64,000 bases of DNA from Fodinicola feengrottensis (GCF_010993775.1 NZ_WOTO01000016.1:1-64000), one strand, 5' to 3'; positions 9,365 to 19,216 are shown, counted from the first letter of the stretch. Made by a program: numbers and translations. The notes: generated by a model from the sequence alone, not told the origin.

Positions 9365-9840
9365 CCTGCCTGGTTATGGCTGTCAGATCTGCAGCTCGCC
9401 GCGACCGTCGTCGGTGATGAGGTTTCGTTGTGCCCCGTGGATTTACCTGCCCATTTCTAGGAGTACGACAGCCGCAGCGGTTGCCCAACCTGGCTCCGAG
9501 TGCTACTACAACGGGTATGAGCGCATCGTGTTTTTGGCGTTGCCTCCCACTCCAGAACCCGGTGGCCTTGACCGACGGTAAGTAGGTCAGCTGATGAGCG
9601 GATCCGGCGCTTCTCGTTCACTTTTTAGGCTGACTGCTGAAAATGACTCATATCCGATCTGGTTCACCTGGGAGAATAAGTCGCCGTCGTGACCCTGATC
9701 GGTCGATTCCTGTCTTGGTGCGGGACCGCACTTCTCATGACAGCTTCGGCATTTTTTTCCGGCGCCAACAGTGGAACATCGTTACCGCGACCAGCGCACC
9801 CGAGTATCACCAGAACCAAGGCATACAGAAAGGCGAGATC
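9365..9840. other. Intergenic stretch, no gene seen
   Basis: 476 bases between the hemerythrin gene and the small disordered-protein gene. Short open frames on both strands have no recognisable content. It presumably holds the promoter of the downstream gene, but I cannot assign one. Confidence 0.5.
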
Positions 9841-10177
9841 ATGAGTGAAAACGGGAACAACCCGGATCAGGCTGGTTGGGCTCCCACCGGCCAATCTGGC
9901 TCGAGCGAAGGCGGTGACAAAGCTTTCGATGCGAGCAATGCCCCCGGCCCCGGGCCGTGGGCGTGAACCTTCCCCGGAGGAGGAGGATGGCGTCCCGCCG
10001 ACTGACACTACGGGTGCGGGGGCGTTGGGTGTGGGTGAAAGTTCCCATCGTCGAGGTGAGGACATGATTGACCATGACGGCAAGGAAAGAGGCCGCGCCA
10101 ACCTCCCACAGACAGGGGAGTCTGATCGTCCAGCGGGCACGTCAACCCCGGCCGACGCAACTGGAGTCGACCCGTAA
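9841..10177 (+). pseudogene. Small disordered hydrophilic protein, frameshifted
   Basis: ATG 9841 has AGGCGAG upstream. The first 41 residues (MSENGNNPDQAGWAPTG and so on) end at 9966, but a second frame continues the same style to 10177: EPSPEEEDGVPPTDTTG, VGESSHRRGEDMIDHDG and GTSTPADATGVDP. Both pieces are rich in D, E, G, P, S and T with no hydrophobic core, and the joined product of about 112 residues resembles low-complexity stress-type proteins seen in actinomycetes. The shift lies in a GC-rich run near 9945-9965. Function unknown. Confidence 0.6.
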
Positions 10178-10209
10178 AAAGATTGCTCTATTCCTGGCAT
10201 TGAGGTGGC

Positions 10210-10542
10210 ATGAAAGCTGAGACGGCGACCGACAAAGTCGCACGGACCCGTACGTATCGGGTTGGGTGGCTGGAGAAAGAGGACTTCTCGCCTGGCGGAC
10301 AATCTCGGACCACGTCGGTGAGAGGGACATATTCATCTAGGTTGATTGTGTGTGCTCCGGATGATGCGGACCTTTGAGATTGGCGCCCGCGAACTGGGGC
10401 CTGCACGAGCTGGCGGTGGAGGATGCAGTGCATTTCGGGCAGCGTCCTAAGCTTGATTGGTGCGAGGATCACATCCAGCGTCCTCATCGTCCTCTTTGCG
10501 GGCACCCTGTACGTGGTGTTCCGACGCAAATCGCGGTTGTGA
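10210..10542 (+). pseudogene. CorA-type Mg2+ transporter N-terminal remnant
   Basis: Pieces of the cytoplasmic N-terminal domain of CorA can be read across frames: YRVGWLEKEDFSP, ISDHVGERDIFI followed by VD, then GLHELAVEDAVHFGQRPKL, which is the strongly conserved LHELAVEDA-x-QRPK box, and finally VLIVLFAGTLYVVF. A TAG codon sits where tryptophan is expected (FI-stop-VD), and there are further frame changes. The C-terminal half with the two membrane helices and the GMN motif is absent. This is a decayed gene, not only a sequencing slip. Confidence 0.7.
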
Positions 10543-11061
10543 CAGATTCGCATCTCAGACAAATAGAATTTTGATGACCTGACACTGATGACCTGCGGTC
10601 GCGCTCGGAACGCGACTGTTGGGATCATGAATGAACAGGTCCCGCGCCGCTATTGTTAATGCCCGCGCTCCATGCTCAGTTGACGATATTCTCTTAACTC
10701 GGTTCCCGTGTGTATCTGTTTCTGGCGGCCGCTGTAGTTCGAGGCGCCGATGCACTGTGGTCGGCGTTTCAGGATGTGGCGCGGTTGGTGGAGCCTGGCC
10801 AGGCAAAGATCACGATGTTGTCAAGGTATTCGTGGGTTTGCGCGTCGTATGGCCCTTCGCAGGGGATTAGCCGCAGGCATGCCTAGTCGATTCGCGGGTC
10901 CAGCAAATAAGATTTAGTCTTGAACAGGATCGCGTATGTCTGGATGCAACCCATGTCCAGCGCCGAGCGGCTACCAAGACGAGAGCCAAAATTGTGCAGC
11001 GAAATGCGAATCTGCCACTTGAGGCACACCGGACGACGCGACGGGTACGCAGTCACTAGAG
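10543..11061. other. Intergenic stretch, no gene seen
   Basis: 519 bases between the corA remnant and the ECF sigma gene. Composition is less GC-rich than the coding regions. The missing C-terminal part of CorA is not found here. Nothing else recognised. Confidence 0.45.
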
Positions 11062-11721
11062 TCAGGTCAGTCGGTTATCGACCTGAGCTTCGCGTAGTAC
11101 GTCGGCCAGCCGGTGCATGGCCGCATGGGTCCGGGTCTTTACTGTTCCCAGCGGAATGCCAAGTATAAGGGCGATCTCGCCTTGGGTATGGCCGCGGTAG
11201 TAGGCGAGTATCAAGACCACACGTTGCTTACTGGAAAGCTGCCGCAAGATCTGCCAAACCTGCTGCTCTCGGAATTGCGAGAAAACCTGTTCCTCCACAC
11301 TTTTCGCGACAGGATGGGGATGAGCTGCGACGAGGATGCCGTGTAGCCGTTGGCGTGCGGCCGATCGGCGCACGTAGTCGACTGCTTTGTGGTGCACCGC
11401 GCCCATCATCCAGCCTCGAACTGTGCCACGGGCGCCGTTGAACCGTTCCGGATGTCGCCATACGGCGAGCAGGACATCCTGCACCACTTCCTCGGCTGTT
11501 TCAGCAATACCGGTGATCTGGTAAGCAAACCGCCAAGCAACATCAGCATATGCGTTGTAGAGCTGGTCGAATGCCTGACTGTTTCCGGCAGAGATTAACG
11601 CGATCAGTTCTCTATCTCGTGTCGCGCTCGATGCGGCTGGTTTTGGCCTCGGTTTGTCGTCCATCGGACATGGCGAAACAACGTTCGATCGCGTACCGGG
11701 GCTGAACCTGGCGTCAGTCAC
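11062..11721 (-). CDS. ECF-type RNA polymerase sigma factor
   Basis: Up to 219 residues (an internal start at MDDKPRPK would give 200). Region 2 spans about residues 48-110: FDQLYNAYADVAWRFAYQIT, ETAEEVVQDVLLAVW and RGWMMGAVHHKAVDYVRR. Region 4 is the C-terminal helix-turn-helix: LSSKQRVVLILAYYRGHTQG, EIALILGIPLGTVKTRTHAA. This directs RNA polymerase to alternative promoters. No anti-sigma gene is adjacent; the neighbours downstream in this strand are remnants. It resembles the SigK/SigD-like group by its region 4 motif, but the regulon cannot be inferred. Confidence 0.85.
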   Translation of the reverse strand: MTDARFSPGTRSNVVSPCPMDDKPRPKPAASSATRDRELIALISAGNSQAFDQLYNAYADVAWRFAYQITGIAETAEEVVQDVLLAVWRHPERFNGARGTVRGWMMGAVHHKAVDYVRRSAARQRLHGILVAAHPHPVAKSVEEQVFSQFREQQVWQILRQLSSKQRVVLILAYYRGHTQGEIALILGIPLGTVKTRTHAAMHRLADVLREAQVDNRLT

Positions 11722-12096
11722 GTGGACCTCACCGGGAACAGTCGGCTATGCCGAGACAATCTCAGGTCCTCACGGCTAGGCTGCGACCAGCGCGAGCTAG
11801 CCAGCCACACAGGATTGATGTGTGGGTCGCTCAGTAGAATTCGGTAACTCAGATGACCGGATCTCATCACCAGCTCCCAGGGACGAAACGAGCCGCCGGG
11901 AGTCTGGGGAGGCAACCAGCAACCACACTAGGCCTACGCCTACGAGTCGGCAACTGGCCAGGGGCGGCGGCAACATACGGACAGAAAATCCCAGGCTCGT
12001 CGGCACAGACGACAACTGCCGCTTACGGGCAGGATGTGACGATCGCTGCGAGGGCCTAGAGTTGGCCGATTCACCAAGAGTGGTCACGGAGGACTG
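11722..12096. other. Intergenic region between divergent sigma and ANTAR genes
   Basis: 375 bases between the divergent sigma factor (minus) and the first GAF-ANTAR gene (plus). It must hold both promoters. A GGAGG ribosome site precedes ATG 12097. No strong palindrome was noticed. Confidence 0.4.
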
Positions 12097-12823
12097 ATGG
12101 CGGAGAACCGGCGGCAGCGGATGCTCGCTCTGCTGGCCACCGACCGCGCGGCACGGGCAACGTCGAGTGTCGGCCTGGCGTGTGCTCGCTGCGTCCTGGA
12201 GCTATCGATTGCCGGGGCTGGAGCGACTGTCCTTGCCCATCTGGGCAAGGGAAACGGCGATCGTCATCCGAGCCGTGGTCTGGTGTACGCGACGAACGAG
12301 ATCAGTGCGGGTCTGGAGGATTTGCAGCTCACCGTGGGGGAGGGGCCGTGTCTGGACACGTTCGCATTAGGTGGTCCGGTGTTGATCGCCGATCTTGCGG
12401 CAGAGGGCGGTCGATGGCCGGCGTTTACCCCTGCAGCCCGTGCGCTGGGTGCGGCGGCGGTGTTTTCTTTTCCTTTGCATATCGGTGTCGTACGGCTGGG
12501 ATCTGGATCTCTACCGCGACACCCCAGGGCCGCTGACCCGGACGGAGCTTACCGACGCGTTGATCCTGACCGATGTGGCCGCGCAGGGCGTCGTGGAGGA
12601 TCTCGACGGGCACGCCACCGCGGACGTGAGCTGGTTGTCTGATCCGCACGTCGAGGTGCATCAAGCCGCCGGCATGGTGCAGGCACAGTTAGATGTGAGT
12701 ACCGACGTGGCGTTGATGCGCCTGCGCGGTTACGCGTTTACTCACGACGTTCCGCTGGCCGAGGTCGCTAGGCAGGTCGTGTCGCGTTCACTTCGATTCA
12801 CCGAGGACAAGGACGCGGAATGA
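12097..12823 (+). pseudogene. GAF and ANTAR domain protein 1, one frameshift
   Basis: N-terminal GAF domain (residues about 20-140; VYATNEISAGLEDLQLTVGE, GPCLDTFALGGPVLI) followed by a C-terminal ANTAR helix bundle (EVHQAAGMVQAQLDVSTDVA, LMRLRGYAFTHDVPLAEVA). GAF-ANTAR proteins sense a ligand and bind paired hairpins in nascent mRNA to prevent termination. The two domains are in different frames, the break being near 12500. The A-L-x-R-L-R-x-A box of ANTAR is conserved. First of three neighbouring paralogues on the same strand. Confidence 0.75.
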
Positions 12824-12851
12824 TGCAGGTTGAGGAAAGGTCGTGGTCGCG

Positions 12852-13599
12852 ATGAGCACAACCCGAGAGCAGCGCCTGGCCAGCACGTTCGTGTCCTTGG
12901 CCGACACGTTGGTCGCCGACTTCGATGTGCTCGACTTCCTTGCGCTGCTCGCTGAACGGGCGGTGGAGTTGCTCGACGTGTCGGCGGCAGGAGTGATTCT
13001 GTCGGATCAGAGGGGCGGGTGGCGCCCGGCGGCCGGATCTTCTGAGCGCGCCGAGCTGATTGGGGTGTTCGACTCCCAGACCACGCATGGTCCGTCGATG
13101 GACTGCGTTCGTACAGGGGGGTCACTGTGGCCAGTACGAACTTGGTCGCTGACGCTGCGCGGTGGCCGCGGTTCGTCGAGACCGCGGTCAGCGCGGGGTT
13201 CCGCGCGGTGTGTTCGGTACCGATGCGGCTGCGTGACGAGGTCATCGGCGCGCTGACGCTGCTCAATACCCAATCCGTCCCGATCGATGCTCCCAGCGTC
13301 GAGTTGGGACAGGCGTTGGCCGACATTGCGACCATCGGGATTCTGCAACAGCGGGCCGCGCACCGAGACGCGGTCATTTACGAGCAACTGCAGGTCACTC
13401 TGCATCACCGCACGGTCATCGAGCAGGCGAAAGGCGTCCTTGCTGAACTCGGTGGCCTGCAGATGCACGAGGCATACACGGTGCTTCGAGGCTACGCCCG
13501 CGCGCACGCGGTTTGCGGATGTCCGACGTTGCCCGGGATGTCGCCAAGGGCGTCCGCGATCCTCATGAGCTGCTCAGCTCTCCCACCAACATCACCTAG
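12852..13599 (+). pseudogene. GAF and ANTAR domain protein 2, two frameshifts
   Basis: Starts MSTTREQRLASTFVSLADTL; a GTG nine bases upstream is an alternative. The GAF domain runs through ADFDVLDFLALLAERAVELL and GFRAVCSVPMRLRDEVIGAL, the ANTAR domain through VIEQAKGVLAELGGLQMHEA and YTVLRGYARAHA. The last part, RMSDVARDVAKGVRDPHELL, is in the first frame again. Shifts lie near 13120 and 13510. The protein would be about 248 residues. It shares the ANTAR IEQAKG(V/I)LAE box with the third copy and less with the first, so copies 2 and 3 are closer relatives. Likely a transcription antiterminator of stress or nitrogen genes, targets unknown. Confidence 0.75.
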
Positions 13600-13740
13600 A
13601 CCTGAAATCGTAGAAAGAGTTGGCCTCACCCTCAGCGCAGCGTCACGGCCAAACCGCTAACCGTGGCAGACCCAACCGTTTGCCGGTTGCGGACGAACGA
13701 ACTGGCAACAACAGTTGTCAGCAACCGGAGTGTGATCGAT

Positions 13741-14542
13741 ATGGTCCGCCAGACCCGGGTGGTCCCAGACCCGGCATCTAACGACGACAGCGTAACCTCG
13801 ATCAGCTCAGACCGGGTGGCGCGTGTGCTGGTGGGCGCTGGCCGACACCCTCGTGGATGACTTCGATGTGCTGGACTACCTGAGGATGCTGACCGAACGG
13901 TGCGTCGAACTCTTGGACGTCTCCGCGGCGGGTGTGGTCTTGTCCGACAGGCACGGCAAACTGCAGGTGGCCGCTGCTTCGTCGGAGAACGCGCAATTAT
14001 TGGAGCTGTTCGCGGTCCAGGCCCATGAGGGGCCGTGCGTGGAGTGCATTCGTACGGGGCAACCCGTGGTCAGCCACGATCTGCAGGCGGACAAAAATCG
14101 GTGGCCCAGATTCACGGCTGCCGCTCTGGTCACGGGGTTCCACGCATCGCACGCCGTTCCCATGCGGCTGCGCCGAGACGTGATCGGCGTGCTCGCTATG
14201 TTTAAAACCGAACCCAACGGTGTCGATCCACTCAGCTCGGACCTCGCGCAAGCACTCGCGGATGTCGCCACTATCGGGATTCTGCAGGAGCGTGCCATCA
14301 GCCGTGGCGATCTGATAGCAGGGCAGTTGCAAGCAGCCCTGACCAGCAGGATCAGTATTGAACAGGCTAAAGGAATACTCGCCGAACGCGGCAACCTGGA
14401 CATGGAACAAGCCTTCCGCGCGCTACGAGGCTACGCCCGGCGCAACAACCGACGACTCACCGAGCTCGCCGTCGCGGTCACCGACGGCAGCGCTGACATC
14501 AACGCCATCCTGGATCGCCCTGCCGTACGCGAAGGTGAATAG
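13741..14542 (+). pseudogene. GAF and ANTAR domain protein 3, one frameshift
   Basis: The main frame from 13823 reads LADTLVDDFDVLDYLRMLTE (GAF start), MRLRRDVIGVLAMFKTEPNG and the ANTAR box SIEQAKGILAERGNLDMEQA, FRALRGYARRNNRRLTELAV. Its N-terminal 30 residues (from ATG 13741, VTSISSDRVARVLV) are in another frame joining near 13838. This copy is the best preserved and closest to the usual length of about 245 residues. Together with the two upstream copies it forms a tandem family produced by duplication. Shift may be an assembly indel. Confidence 0.75.
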
Positions 14543-14614
14543 CATCCAAATCCACGATCCTTGAGTCTTGTTCGTACGTCCGTGCCGGAGTCGGACGCGG
14601 TGACCCGCCACAGA

Positions 14615-15222
14615 TTACGGACGAGGCACCGCGGCTGGGGCGGTGCCTTTGTATGCGGAGACGCCGACGTCGTCGAAGATGAACGCCGCGAGCAGGAAAT
14701 TGTTCTCATTTCCGTACGGATCAAATGTTTGGTGCGCGCCGATCAGACCTGCGGCGCGGGCGGCTGCGGTGAAACTGGTCTTGATGTCGATCGCCGGCCG
14801 AGCCACCGCGGCGCCGCCCAGCGCCGTGCGCAGGAATTTCACGTGTGCGAGTTCGTCGCCGGCGATCTCGGTAGCGAAAGCTCGTACAATCCGGGACCGG
14901 AACGGGACCACTCGGCCACCGGTTACCCCGCTTTGCGTGCCGGTGGTGAGTTTGTCAACCAAGCCGCACCCGTGCACGGCGTAGGAGTAAAGCTCGGCCT
15001 CGAGGTATTCCAGATTGAGTGCGAAATTGAGGATAGCCGAGTCGCTGATCGCCACCGACATCGCTGTGGTGGCTGTCGCCGGTTTCACTGCGGCTGCGGC
15101 GAATGGAGCGCCTGCGGTCGCGACCAAGCTGGTTCCGACCAGGCCTAAGCCTGCGGCGCCAGCAGCGGCGAGGAATCTTCGACGATCCGGACTGTTCTCG
15201 GCGCTGCGGTTGATTTAGTCAC
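14615..15222 (-). pseudogene. Tat-exported ferritin-like domain protein, frameshifted and short
   Basis: A GTG at 15222 begins a twin-arginine signal ([20 protein letters not shown]) after a frameshift near 15195. The mature part is a ferritin-like four-helix protein: [20 protein letters not shown] (helix 1 with E-Y-x-x-AE), [15 protein letters not shown] (helix 2 with E-x-AH) and [20 protein letters not shown] (helix 3). It stops soon after YKG, before the fourth helix with its last E-x-x-H ligands, so the C-terminal quarter is missing. Such exported proteins are linked to stress or desiccation in actinomycetes. The truncated form probably cannot complete the metal site. Confidence 0.7.
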
Positions 15223-15455
15223 GCACAAACGGTTTACCGAACACAGAACGGCCCTCATCCATGTCGGGCGTGCCGCAGACCAGGCCCTGATGGCAGGACG
15301 TATGGCCTCGCCATCCTTGCATTCACGGGTCACGTTCTGATGTTTCAGATATGCGTCATATTCATGTTTCCGCTGGTGGGCACTAGCGGTCGGATGGGAT
15401 GTAATGTTGAATTAAATGACTCTGTCCCGCTGCGTCGCTCAGCCTCGACCTGTGG

Positions 15456-15737
15456 ATGTCGCGGCGCGCGTACCTGGACGTCGTGCACCATCCTGACGGG
15501 AGTTGGACACCGTTGACGAACGAATTCATGCCTGCGGTTGGTAAGTGTGTGGCCCGCGCCCGTTGGGAACGTGGACTGAGCCAGGAGGCGTTGGCGCGAC
15601 GTGCCAACGTGAGTGTGTGGCTTCTTCGTAAGGTGGAGCAGGGAGTACGAGCACCGACGGAACATTTCGTTGAGGCGGTGTCGGAGGCATTGAAAGTGGA
15701 CGTACTGGCTCTGTGCCACAGATACCCACACCAATGA
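15456..15737 (+). CDS. XRE-family helix-turn-helix protein, short
   Basis: A helix-turn-helix of the Cro/C1 type: VGKCVARARWERGLSQEALA followed by RRANVSVWLLRKVEQGVRAP and VEAVSEALKVDVLAL. Relatives usually carry another 200-300 residues (DUF5753 or TPR), but here the protein ends 12 residues after the domain, so it may be a truncated regulator or a stand-alone one. The first 24 residues are atypical; ATG 15528 just before the domain is an equally good start. It converges on the HATPase gene 7 bases away. Confidence 0.55.
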   Translation: MSRRAYLDVVHHPDGSWTPLTNEFMPAVGKCVARARWERGLSQEALARRANVSVWLLRKVEQGVRAPTEHFVEAVSEALKVDVLALCHRYPHQ

Positions 15738-15744
15738 CGCCGGT

Positions 15745-16356
15745 TTATGACCGACCTGTCGATGGTGGTGGGGTTCTTCGTTGGGAAGCGCAACAGTCTA
15801 TTGAACGCGGCGCGATGGGCGTCCACGTCCGTCCAGGTCGTCGCTGCTGTGTCGATCCCCCGGCGATCTGCCGAAATAGGATACGCGCTTTTAGATCCTG
15901 GGTCCGCGAATCCTGCCCGTCCGTCGGGACGAGGTGAAGAATCTGCCAGTTCAGCCGTACGGTCGTCCCGTCCTGTGTGGTCGTGATATGCGCCTGTGGA
16001 GCGAAACCCTGGATAATGAGCAGGCCGTGCTCACGGGATGGATGGAGTTGACGCGTCATCGGTCTCCAACGGCCCTGATCGGCAATGGTCACCGTCACCT
16101 TGCCTTCGCGGGTACACGTGGCGTGGATGTCCAAGAGGCCGCTCTTACCGTCGTAAGCGTGTGCTTTGACGTTCGCCATGGCTTCGTAGCTGGCTTGGGC
16201 GACGGCGTTGGCCTGTCGCTCTGTCATTCCTGCTTGGCTGGCCCAGTCAGAAAGATTATGGCGCAGTCGAGTGAGATCCGCTTTCGCAGTCGATCCGTGG
16301 TGCAGCAAGTCACCGACCGGAAGTGTGGCGGACTGATCTACCGTATTTACCGGCAT
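15745..16356 (-). CDS. ATP-binding anti-sigma regulatory protein (RsbW-like HATPase)
   Basis: About 200 residues. It shows the GHKL ATPase boxes of RsbW/SpoIIAB-like proteins: N box AVAQASYEAMANVKAHAY, G1 box VTIADQGRW, then the G2-like region SREHGLLIIQGFAPQA and GTTVRLNW. Such kinases bind sigma factors and phosphorylate STAS antagonists. The G2 glycines are weaker than usual. The last 60 residues (after LHLVPTDG) are polar and lack homology, so the true C-terminus may be nearer 15910. The STAS gene and a sigma-like gene lie directly upstream on the same strand, so the three form a partner-switching module. Confidence 0.7.
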   Translation of the reverse strand: MPVNTVDQSATLPVGDLLHHGSTAKADLTRLRHNLSDWASQAGMTERQANAVAQASYEAMANVKAHAYDGKSGLLDIHATCTREGKVTVTIADQGRWRPMTRQLHPSREHGLLIIQGFAPQAHITTTQDGTTVRLNWQILHLVPTDGQDSRTQDLKARILFRQIAGGSTQQRRPGRTWTPIAPRSIDCCASQRRTPPPSTGRS

Positions 16357-16420
16357 TATTCACAGCTCCAATTCTGCTCGCTGGGTCGTCGACAGACCCT
16401 GTTCGGGCTGTCACGGAGCA

Positions 16421-16843
16421 CTAGGCAGCTGGACTGGCATCTTTTTGCTTACTGCGAGGTTCTAACGTCTCGATCGCTGATGGAACGTCGCGGAAGACAG
16501 GGACTACCTCGCAGACCCCCGTCATTTCCAAGGATCGCAAGGCTGCGCCGACGGCGACGACCCCAAATCGGCTGTTCTCAGGTGTATCGACATGTCCTTC
16601 GATCAGGACGGTGAGTCCCGGAGAGGCCAGAAAGGCAACTTCGGTCAGATCTGTAATCAGAACGTGAGGCCCGTCCGCGCGAGCTTGGGTGATAGCTTCT
16701 CCCAAGCGTGGCGCGGTGAGCATGTCGAGCTCGCCGCTCACTGACAACACAGTCACATCGCCCCGGAGATGCTGGACGGCAAAGGAGACATGCGGGAAAG
16801 ACTGGAACTGCGATGATGACTGTGACACGGCGGTCTCTTTCAT
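16421..16843 (-). CDS. STAS domain protein (anti-sigma factor antagonist)
   Basis: From ATG 16843 the product is 140 residues. The STAS fold shows VTVLSVSGELDMLTAPRLGE at the start and HVLITDLTEVAFLASPGLTV, where the SpoIIAA-type serine is in the loop FLASPGL. The serine phosphorylated by an RsbW-like kinase is therefore present. Partner-switching: the dephosphorylated antagonist binds the kinase and frees the sigma factor. It lies between the HATPase gene (downstream) and the sigma-like gene (28 bases upstream). The C-terminal CEVVPVFRDVPSAIETLEPR is the usual last strand and helix. Confidence 0.8.
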   Translation of the reverse strand: MKETAVSQSSSQFQSFPHVSFAVQHLRGDVTVLSVSGELDMLTAPRLGEAITQARADGPHVLITDLTEVAFLASPGLTVLIEGHVDTPENSRFGVVAVGAALRSLEMTGVCEVVPVFRDVPSAIETLEPRSKQKDASPAA

Positions 16844-16871
16844 AGAACACGAAGGCTTTCCGGACAGTAGG

Positions 16872-17489
16872 TCAGGCGTCAACATCGGCTGCGCGGAGCA
16901 TGCCACCCAACTGCCAGAGGTGTTGGACAGCGTGTGAAACCTCGTCCGCCACCGCATCGACCGCCACGCCGCGTTCGGCGGCGATCTGCCGGATGGTGCT
17001 TGTGCTCAGGAATGTTTCTTCGATCAGTGAGCGCTCGGCAACGGTCAGGTGGTTGAGCTCATTCGTGAGGTGAATCCGTACCCGCTCGGCCTGGGTTGAT
17101 TCGATAGGATCGGGACATACTCCGTGATGGTGACGTCGGTGCGCACCTGCGCCGGGGTGGCGATCGTTCCCGGCAGTGTGTGCGCGTCGCCAAGCCAGCG
17201 CCGCATTTCGGGTCGTCAGCGCGACGTGCGCGCGTAGGTCGCCCGGGTGCTGAATACTCCTGCCCCGATACGAGGTTCGTGTGGTCACGGTCAGGAAGGC
17301 TGTCGTTGCAACCGATTCGGCCCCGCGTCGATCACCAGTGATGGTGAGGGCGAGTCCGTACACCATAGGCAAGAACTGGTCGATCAGCTCACCTTGTGCT
17401 GCCCGGTCGCCCATCTGGGCCCGGCCCAATACCCGTGACTCCCAGTGCGTCGGCTTCCCCGCCAGTGAGCCGATGCTAGATCTGGCCAT
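16872..17489 (-). CDS. Sigma-70-like RNA polymerase sigma factor
   Basis: 205 residues from ATG 17489. Region 2-like helices are at RAAQGELIDQFLPMVYGLAL and GAESVATTAFLTVTTRTSY, and a region 4-like helix-turn-helix at LNHLTVAERSLIEETFLSTS, TIRQIAAERGVAVDAVADEV. The histidine-rich linker (residues 110-125) is unusual. Region 2 aromatic residues that open DNA are poorly conserved, so it is a divergent ECF-type factor or one with a different role. It heads the STAS/HATPase pair and is divergent from the NRAMP gene. Together these look like a stress-response partner-switch locus. Confidence 0.65.
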   Translation of the reverse strand: MARSSIGSLAGKPTHWESRVLGRAQMGDRAAQGELIDQFLPMVYGLALTITGDRRGAESVATTAFLTVTTRTSYRGRSIQHPGDLRAHVALTTRNAALAWRRAHTAGNDRHPGAGAHRRHHHGVCPDPIESTQAERVRIHLTNELNHLTVAERSLIEETFLSTSTIRQIAAERGVAVDAVADEVSHAVQHLWQLGGMLRAADVDA

Positions 17490-17953
17490 CACCCGGCCTT
17501 CCCAAGATGTGAGAGACCACCGGGTTCTGGGGTGGAAGGCAACGATACGCGCACACCGCCTCTCCAGCAGTTGTAGCACCACGCGCAAGACGGAGCAACC
17601 CAACATGTCGGGAGGCCCAAGGGGGAAGATCGATGTTGTGGCTGGAGAGAACGGGTTTTGCCAGGGAATGGCCTGTCGATTCTCATTCCCGGTGGGACCG
17701 GACACAGCGTGCAACTCCGCTGCTTGTTCGCTCAAGAGCCGCGGATGAGCCGTCATTGGGCTCCGAGCGGCGATCGACTGAACCGTGATGTTCGCAGCCG
17801 CGAATATCGGGTGTGGCTTCCTTGGACCAGCATCGGCGCTACGTCGGGCGCCGACCTGTTGGGTAAGACGGTCTGGCTGATTTGGTCGGGTAGCACGGAC
17901 AGCTTTGCTCGCCCAACGTGCTGTTGTAAGGGAGCGGTCATTGGACATTGCCC
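17490..17953. other. Divergent intergenic region, sigma-like gene and NRAMP gene
   Basis: About 460 bases with no supported gene. Promoters for both directions are expected here. I did not recognise a yybP-ykoY manganese riboswitch or a strong palindrome. Confidence 0.4.
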
Positions 17954-19216
17954 ATGACGTCCGGCCGGCTGTCTTCGGGAGCGACTTACGCGAGGTCCGG
18001 GCCCGCGGGGCGTATGCGTGGATCGGTGGCTTTGTTGGGGCCGGCTTTTGTGGCCGCAGTCGCATATATCGATCCGGGAAATTTCGCGACCAATATCGCC
18101 GCTGGCACGAAATACGGCTACACGCTGGTGTGGGTCATCGTAGTGGCCAACGCGATGGCGATGTTGGTGCAGTATCTATCGGCGAAAGTGGGAGTGGCCA
18201 CCGGGCGGGACCTGCCGGAACTGTGTCGGGAACATTTTGGCCGTTCGATTTCGGTCGGACTGTGGGTGCAGGCTGAGCTGATCGCGATGGCAACCGACCT
18301 GGCCGAGTTCGTTGGTGCGGCGGTCGGCCTGAATCTGCTTTTTGGTGTCCCGTTGTTCCCCGCCGGGCTGATGACTGCGGTGATTGCGTTCGCGATTCTT
18401 GCGTTGCAGCGGCGGGGCTATCGTCGTTTTGAGCTGGCGATAGCTGGTCTGTTGGGGATTGTGTTTCTGGGGTTCGCGTACGACCTGCTCAATGTTGGAG
18501 CGTCGGTGAGCGGGACAGTCCGTGGCTTGGTCCCGGAGCTAGCAGGGCCAGACAGTGTCCTTCTGGCGAGCGGAATTATCGGCGCGACGGTGATGCCGCA
18601 TGTGGTCTATCTGCACTCGGCGTTGACGAAGAACAGGATCTGGGCGCGCGATGACAATGAGCGCCGCCAGGTCCTGCGTTTCCAACGGTTGGACGTATTC
18701 ATTGGCCTGGGCGCGGCGGGCGTGATCAATCTGAGCATGCTGCTGGTCGCCGCTTCGCTTTTTCACGCCTCCGGCCATCCGAATATCGATTCGATTGAGG
18801 CGGCCCACGCCGGGCTTGGTCGATTGGTCGGCGGCGGCGCCGCGCTGGCGTTCTCGGTTTCGCTGCTTGCGTCCGGGCTGTCGTCGTCAAGTGTGGGAAC
18901 TTATGCCGGCCAGGTGGTGATGCAGGGATTCGTGCGTCGTCGCATCCCGCTGTTCTTGCGTCGCGCGCTGACCATGCTGCCAGCCCTGGTAGTGCTTGGG
19001 GTCGGCTTGCCCACGACGGGAAGCCTGGTGGCGTCTCAGGTCGTCTTGTCTTTCGGCATCCCGTTCGCGCTGGTGCCCATGGTGCTATTGACCCGCAGAG
19101 CCGACATCATGGGTGCGCTGGTCAACCGGAGGATCACCACCGTCGCGGCAGCTGTCATCGCGGCCCTGATCATCGCGCTCAACGCGTACCTTTTATATGT
19201 CGCTTTTACCGATTAG
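17954..19216 (+). CDS. mntH: NRAMP family divalent metal transporter
   Basis: 420 residues from ATG 17954 (TTG 17948 is in the same frame). It is a membrane protein of about 11 helices. The NRAMP markers are present: first helix AAVAYIDPGNFATNI (DPGN metal-binding motif) and GATVMPHVVYLHSALT (MPH motif of helix 6), and the GRDLPELCREHFG loop. It would import Mn2+ (or Fe2+) coupled to protons. No MntR or Fur gene is adjacent; the divergent sigma-like gene may control it. It converges with the MerR gene, 10 bases apart. Confidence 0.9.
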   Translation: MTSGRLSSGATYARSGPAGRMRGSVALLGPAFVAAVAYIDPGNFATNIAAGTKYGYTLVWVIVVANAMAMLVQYLSAKVGVATGRDLPELCREHFGRSISVGLWVQAELIAMATDLAEFVGAAVGLNLLFGVPLFPAGLMTAVIAFAILALQRRGYRRFELAIAGLLGIVFLGFAYDLLNVGASVSGTVRGLVPELAGPDSVLLASGIIGATVMPHVVYLHSALTKNRIWARDDNERRQVLRFQRLDVFIGLGAAGVINLSMLLVAASLFHASGHPNIDSIEAAHAGLGRLVGGGAALAFSVSLLASGLSSSSVGTYAGQVVMQGFVRRRIPLFLRRALTMLPALVVLGVGLPTTGSLVASQVVLSFGIPFALVPMVLLTRRADIMGALVNRRITTVAAAVIAALIIALNAYLLYVAFTD

